Shown here piece by piece: positions 60,872-64,000 of a DNA stretch of 64,000 nt. The stretch is from Pedococcus badiiscoriae (GTDB taxonomy: Bacteria > Actinomycetota > Actinomycetes > Actinomycetales > Dermatophilaceae). The stretch covers positions 1 to 64,000 of the forward strand of contig NZ_JACCAB010000001.1 in assembly GCF_013408925.1 (NCBI RefSeq), in the 5' to 3' direction. Position numbers and translations under genes: made by a program. Below the pieces are notes generated by a model. It did no database searches. It worked only from the letters and a program-made list of their open reading frames with translations, and was not told where the DNA came from. Each line of letters starts with the position of its first letter. Positions within the stretch are counted from its first letter, which is position 1.

Positions 60872-61102
60872 CTACGCTCTGGGGAAGCGCGGCAATGTCG
60901 TGCGTCCTGTATCGGCCACGCAGTTGAGCCAGTCTTCCCACGACGCCGGATCGCTTGTCCGATACGCGTCGTCTGTCGGCTCCATGCTGACCAGCATGAG
61001 TTGCAGCGCATCGCTCGTTGGCTCGCGTTCCGCGTACTGCCAAACGAAGCGGTAGGCCGCTTCATACGCCTCATCGACTGTGAGGCGGCGGTCGTCACTC
61101 AT
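60872..61102 (-). CDS. Small acidic conserved protein (cassette gene)
   Basis: 76 residues: LTVDEAYEAAYRFVWQYAER, LQLMLVSMEPTDDAYRTSDP and ASWEDWLNCVADT. I recall this type (DEAYxAAxRF ... DPxxWxDW) as frequent in actinobacteria, often beside variable secreted-protein or toxin loci, with no known activity. ATG 61102. Confidence 0.75.
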   Translation of the reverse strand: MSDDRRLTVDEAYEAAYRFVWQYAEREPTSDALQLMLVSMEPTDDAYRTSDPASWEDWLNCVADTGRTTLPRFPRA

Positions 61103-61156
61103 ACGTGCAGGCTAGAGGCACTCCCACGGATGACGCTGTCAATTCGGGGATCGACT

Positions 61157-61182
61157 GCGCGGAACGCGGCATGAGCGTGCGT
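61157..61182 (+). repeat. Array repeat 16
   Basis: GCGCGGAACGCGGCATGAGC then GTGCGT, a close match to the right half of repeat 5, in the divergent spacer between two cassette genes. Confidence 0.9.
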
Positions 61183-61208
61183 CGAATCGTCGGTCTACCC
61201 TGCTTGGC

Positions 61209-61572
61209 ATGCCAAACGTGCCACCCCCCATCGAAGCCTTGCGGTCGCTCGTACGGACCGTCATTCAGCACGCTCCGGCTGAGGTGCGGCCCCCGCTGCT
61301 CGTGCAGGCCGAAAGTCTCGAGTACATCAGTGGTCCGGTAACCATGATGCAGTTGCGTGTGACGGACGATTGCCCTCCCGTCAGCGGTGTTGACAGCCCT
61401 GTTCCAGGCGGTCCCTCAGTAGTTGACGCCGAGGGCCCGTGACATTGGGCTCTTGCTCCTTTGGCTGAACGAAGCTGGCTACATCGACTGTCTGGAGTAC
61501 GGATGGGCGACCGATGAGATGCCCACGCAACTGCCCAGCGCCGGCCAGGTGCGCGCCTTCCCACGGCCGTAG
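61209..61572 (+). pseudogene. Frameshifted cassette gene
   Basis: The first frame (61209-61442) reads PNVPPPIEALRSLVRTVIQH and VTMMQLRVTDDCPPVSGVDS, ending VVDAEGP-stop. Shifting one base at about 61434 continues RDIGLLLLWLNEAGYIDCLE, then YGWATDEMPTQLPSAGQVRA and a stop at 61570-61572. The joined protein of about 120 residues has the layout I recall for a small conserved actinobacterial protein. Broken by a single-base change or by a sequencing error. Confidence 0.72.
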
Positions 61573-61581
61573 TCGTTACCG

Positions 61582-61608
61582 CTCATCGGCAGATCCGGTA
61601 AAACGCGC
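61582..61608 (+). repeat. Array repeat 17 (partial, at the right boundary)
   Basis: CTCATCGGCAGATCCGGTAA then AACGCGC. Left element present, right element absent; it ends three bases before the right direct repeat. Confidence 0.65.
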
Positions 61609-61610
61609 AT

Positions 61611-61639
61611 CCGCCGAGCTGCTCCATCACGAGGTCTGA
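61611..61639 (+). repeat. Right copy of 29-bp direct repeat bounding the island
   Basis: Same as 51317-51345 except C for G at 61624. It contains the TGA stop of the threonine aldolase gene (minus strand, 61627-61629), so both convergent genes kept their natural ends after insertion. Confidence 0.93.
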
Positions 61640-62688
61640 GGACCGGCCTGCAGCATCGGGACCAGCTCGGCGATGGCTCGGTCGGTGCCGGCGTCGTCGA
61701 CGTCGAGGTGCCAGACCAGGCGCACCGCCGTGGCGCTCACCGGATAGAGGCGTATGCCCCGTCGGCCCGCCTCCTGCACGAAGCCCGCCGGAGTCCACCC
61801 GGTCGCTGCCACGTCGAGCACCACGATGTTGGTCTGCACACGCTCCGGGTCGATCGAGCCCGGGGCCGCGGCTGCCGCGGCCTCGGCGAAGCGCCGCGCC
61901 CGGGCGTGGTCGTCGGCCAGCCGCTCGACGTGGTGGTCGAGGGCATGCAGCCCGGCTGCGGCGAGGATGCCGACCTGCCGCATGCCGCCGCCGAACCGCT
62001 TGCGCCAGATCCGCGCCTGCGCCATGAGGTCGCGCGAGCCCGCGAGGACCGAGCCGACCGGGGCGCCGAGGCCCTTGGACAGGCACACGCTCACGGTGTC
62101 GAACAACGCACCGTAGGTGGCGAGCGGGACACCTGTGGCGACGTGGGCGTTCCACAGCCGGGCACCGTCGAGGTGCATCGCCACGCCACGCGGCTGCGTG
62201 CCGGCGCGCAGTGCCTCGATCTGTTCGAGCGGCTGGACCGTGCCGCCGCCGAAGTTGTGCGTGTTCTCGACAACGACCAGACGGGTGTTGACCTGGTAGG
62301 TGCCGCCGTCGGGGATCATCAGCGCCAGCGGCTGGGCCGCGTCGAGCAAACCGTGGTCGGCGACCCAGGACCGCGACGAGATCCCCGACAGCACCGCGGC
62401 GGCACCCATCTCGGCTCGCAGCACGTGGGCGAGGGAGTCCGCGACGAGCTCCTCACCGTGGGCGACGTGCAGCCGCAGGCACAGCTGGTTGGCCATCGAG
62501 CCGGTGGGCGCGAACAACGCGTCCTCGTGACCGAGCAGCTCGGCCACCCGCTCCTCGAGCCGTCGGACCGTCGGGTCCTCGCCGAACACGTCGTCGCCGA
62601 CCGGGGCGTCGGCCATCGCGCGCCGCATGGCCTCGGTGGGCTGGGTGAGGGTGTCGGAGAGCAGGTCGACCACGGGCGCGTCAGGCAT
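61627..62688 (-). CDS. Threonine aldolase family protein (PLP-dependent)
   Basis: 353-residue fold-type I PLP enzyme, likely cleaving L-threonine or allo-threonine to glycine and acetaldehyde. Seen: VDLLSDTLTQPTEAMRRAM, VGDDVFGEDPTVRRLEERVA, APTGSMANQLCLRLHV, LVVVENTHNFGGGTVQPLEQ, MHLDGARLWNAHVATG and the PLP-lysine motif VSVCLSKGLGAPVGSVL. ATG at 62688. Its stop codon lies inside the right direct repeat of the island. Confidence 0.92.
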   Translation of the reverse strand: MPDAPVVDLLSDTLTQPTEAMRRAMADAPVGDDVFGEDPTVRRLEERVAELLGHEDALFAPTGSMANQLCLRLHVAHGEELVADSLAHVLRAEMGAAAVLSGISSRSWVADHGLLDAAQPLALMIPDGGTYQVNTRLVVVENTHNFGGGTVQPLEQIEALRAGTQPRGVAMHLDGARLWNAHVATGVPLATYGALFDTVSVCLSKGLGAPVGSVLAGSRDLMAQARIWRKRFGGGMRQVGILAAAGLHALDHHVERLADDHARARRFAEAAAAAAPGSIDPERVQTNIVVLDVAATGWTPAGFVQEAGRRGIRLYPVSATAVRLVWHLDVDDAGTDRAIAELVPMLQAGPQTS

Positions 62689-62733
62689 GCCTGAAGCCTA
62701 GGAGGTGACCCCGCGCCGCGGCCGCCCGGGAGG

Positions 62734-64000
62734 TCAGTCCTTGGCCAGCATCTCGGCGACGAGGAAGGCCAGCTCGAGGCTCTGCTGGTGGTTCAGCCGC
62801 GGGTCGCAGACCGTCTCGTAGCGCTTGTTCAGGTCGGCGTCGAGGATCTTCTCGGCGCCACCGATGCACTCGGTGACGTCGTTGCCGGTCAGCTCGACGT
62901 GGATGCCGCCGGGGACGGTGCCCAGGCCCTGGTGGACCTCGAAGAAGCCGCGCACCTCCTCCACGACGTCGTCGAAGTCCCTGGTCTTGTAGCCACTGGC
63001 CGACTCGAACGTGTTGCCGTGCATGGGGTCGCAGATCCAGGTGACCTGCGCGCCCGAACCGGTGATCTTCTCGACGAGCGTCGGCAGCGCGTCGCGCACG
63101 GTCCTGGCACCCATCCGCGTGATGAACGTCAGGCGCCCCGGCTCGCGGTCGGGGTCGACCTTGTCGATGAGCCGCAGGACGTCGTCGATCTCGGCCTTCG
63201 CCGACAGCTTGATGCCGATCGGGTTGAGCACCTTGGAGACGAAGTCGATGTGGGCGCCGTCGATGTCGCGGGTGCGCTCGCCGACCCAGATGAAGTGGCC
63301 GCTGGTGTCGTAGAGCTCGCCGGTGCGGCTGTCGACGCGGGTCAGCGGACGCTCGTAGTCGAGCAGCAGCGCCTCGTGCGCGGAGAAGAACTCGGTGGTG
63401 CGCATGGCGTCGAAGTCGGCGCCGCAGGCCTGCATGAACTTCATCGCCTTGTCGATGTCCTTGGCGAGTCGCTCGTAGCGGCTGTTGGCGGCGTTGGCGA
63501 CGAAGCCCCGGTTCCAGTCGTGGACGTGGCGCAGGTCGGCGAAGCCGCCCTGGGTGAAGGCGCGCACGAGGTTCAGCGTGGCCGTGCTGGCGTGGTAGGC
63601 CTGCACGAGCCGCTGCGGGTCGGGGGTGCGCGACTCGAGCGTGAAGTCGAAGTCGTTGACCATGTCGCCGCGGTATGCCGGGAGCGTCACTCCTTCGCGC
63701 GTCTCAGCTCCGCTGCTGCGGGGCTTGGCGTACTGGCCGGCCATCCGACCGACCTTGACGACCGGGACGGACGCGCCGTAGGTCAGGACCGCGGCCATCT
63801 GGAGGATGGTCTTGACCCGGTCTCGGATGTTGTCGGCGGTCGCGGAGGCGAACGTCTCGGCGCAGTCCCCGCCCTGCAGGACGAAGGCCTCGCCGCGGGC
63901 TGCGGCGGCCATCCGGGACTTCAGGACGTCACACTCTCCGGCAAACACCAGGGGTGGATACGACGCGAGCTCGGCGACAGCGCTGGAGAGGCGCGCGGCG
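62734..64000 (-). CDS. aroG: Class II DAHP synthase, partial (N-terminus beyond right edge)
   Basis: First enzyme of the shikimate pathway, condensing PEP and erythrose-4-phosphate. The open frame runs off the right edge through SYPPLVFAGECDVLK, which is conserved sequence upstream of the first internal GTG, so that GTG (63948) is not the real start. Motifs seen: FVLQGGDCAETF, KVGRMAGQYAKPRS, TSGHFIWVGERTR, GIKLSAKAE, FITRMGARTVRDALP, WICDPMHGNTFES and VCDPRLNHQQSLELAFLVAE at the end. Actinobacterial type II enzyme; about 422 residues are visible. Confidence 0.95.
   Translation of the reverse strand, partial: AARLSSAVAELASYPPLVFAGECDVLKSRMAAAARGEAFVLQGGDCAETFASATADNIRDRVKTILQMAAVLTYGASVPVVKVGRMAGQYAKPRSSGAETREGVTLPAYRGDMVNDFDFTLESRTPDPQRLVQAYHASTATLNLVRAFTQGGFADLRHVHDWNRGFVANAANSRYERLAKDIDKAMKFMQACGADFDAMRTTEFFSAHEALLLDYERPLTRVDSRTGELYDTSGHFIWVGERTRDIDGAHIDFVSKVLNPIGIKLSAKAEIDDVLRLIDKVDPDREPGRLTFITRMGARTVRDALPTLVEKITGSGAQVTWICDPMHGNTFESASGYKTRDFDDVVEEVRGFFEVHQGLGTVPGGIHVELTGNDVTECIGGAEKILDADLNKRYETVCDPRLNHQQSLELAFLVAEMLAKD

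Larger units (their letters stand above)
51346..61610. mobile_element. 10.3-kb island: repeat-separated single-gene cassette array
   Basis: Inserted between the 3' ends of two convergent core genes and bounded by the 29-bp direct repeat. It contains about 17 small genes on both strands, mostly of unknown function, three of them frameshifted. About 17 copies of a GC-rich repeat with core GCGGCATGAG mark nearly every gene boundary, all in plus orientation. Base composition is visibly less GC-biased than the flanks (TTT, GAA, TCA and ATA codons appear), and the GTATGCC/GGCATAC motif frequent in the flanks is absent. There is no recombinase, transposase or phage gene. Best read as a passenger array mobilised by a recombinase encoded elsewhere. 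Confidence 0.75.

Noticed and set aside
51460..61608. The dispersed repeats as a CRISPR array
   Set aside because: Spacing is 260-1300 bp and filled with genes, copies are imperfect, and no cas gene is present.
51460..61608. The repeats as classical integron attC sites
   Set aside because: Expected end motifs (GTTRRRY and RYYYAAC) and the 55-140 bp double-hairpin layout are not seen; the copies are about 28-60 bp and end GCGTTC with variable following bases. No intI or attI is present.
51346..61610. The island as a prophage or transposon
   Set aside because: No integrase, terminase, capsid, transposase or terminal inverted repeats are found.

Overview
The window is chromosomal DNA from a high-GC Gram-positive bacterium (Actinomycetota). 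Its genes are those of the group: SepH, a Rv2175c-type DNA-binding protein, a PASTA-domain Ser/Thr kinase, CeoB/CeoC-type TrkA proteins, DUF3040, DUF3159, DUF3710 and DUF4193 proteins, an actinobacterial SOS box and a DnaE2 mutasome polymerase. GTG and TTG starts, 4-bp stop/start overlaps and -10 boxes 6-8 bases before the start codon (probable leaderless mRNAs) are common. The overall flavour suggests an Intrasporangiaceae-like organism, but no marker here fixes the genus.

Core left part (1-33 kb): partial aconitase; a 23S/tRNA uracil-methyltransferase relative; a KimA-like potassium transporter divergent from two TrkA regulators; a run of DUF3159, OB-fold, DUF3710, dUTPase and DUF4193 genes; inositol phosphatase, ferrochelatase, a TRIC channel, SepH, thymidine kinase, a phosphodiesterase, DUF5998 and a GNAT/acyl-CoA-synthetase fusion; an ECF sigma factor with a membrane beta-propeller partner; nitroreductase; topoisomerase IV subunit A (parC); a sugar ABC transporter with its LacI regulator and operator; topoisomerase IV subunit B (parE).

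Core right part (32.5-51.3 kb and 61.6-64 kb): DUF7455, DUF456 and DUF3040 genes, DNA polymerase IV, a methyltransferase, an SOS-boxed operon (DUF6504, HEPN protein, DnaE2) that lacks imuB, a Cys-tRNA/Pro-tRNA deacylase relative, a HAD phosphatase, an ArsR/MFS pair with operator, metF, a polyprenyl synthase, Rv2175c homologue, a LysM/transglycosylase protein, a PASTA kinase and an EamA transporter. Beyond the island lie a threonine aldolase family gene and a class II DAHP synthase that runs off the right edge.

The unusual part is 51346-61610. It is inserted exactly where the EamA and threonine aldolase genes converge, and is bounded by a 29-bp direct repeat (28/29 identical) that keeps both gene ends intact. 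Inside are about 17 small, mostly uncharacterised genes on both strands (membrane proteins, lipoproteins, small acidic proteins, a zinc ribbon, DUF2750). Nearly every gene is separated from the next by a copy of a short GC-rich repeat with core GCGGCATGAG, and all copies point the same way regardless of gene direction. Three of the genes are frameshifted. No integrase, transposase or phage gene is present. The island also lacks a 7-mer (GTATGCC/GGCATAC) that I count about 33 times in the flanking 53.7 kb. I read it as a single-gene cassette array without its own recombinase, like the integron-derived clusters that lack an integrase, but with repeats that do not match classical attC sites.
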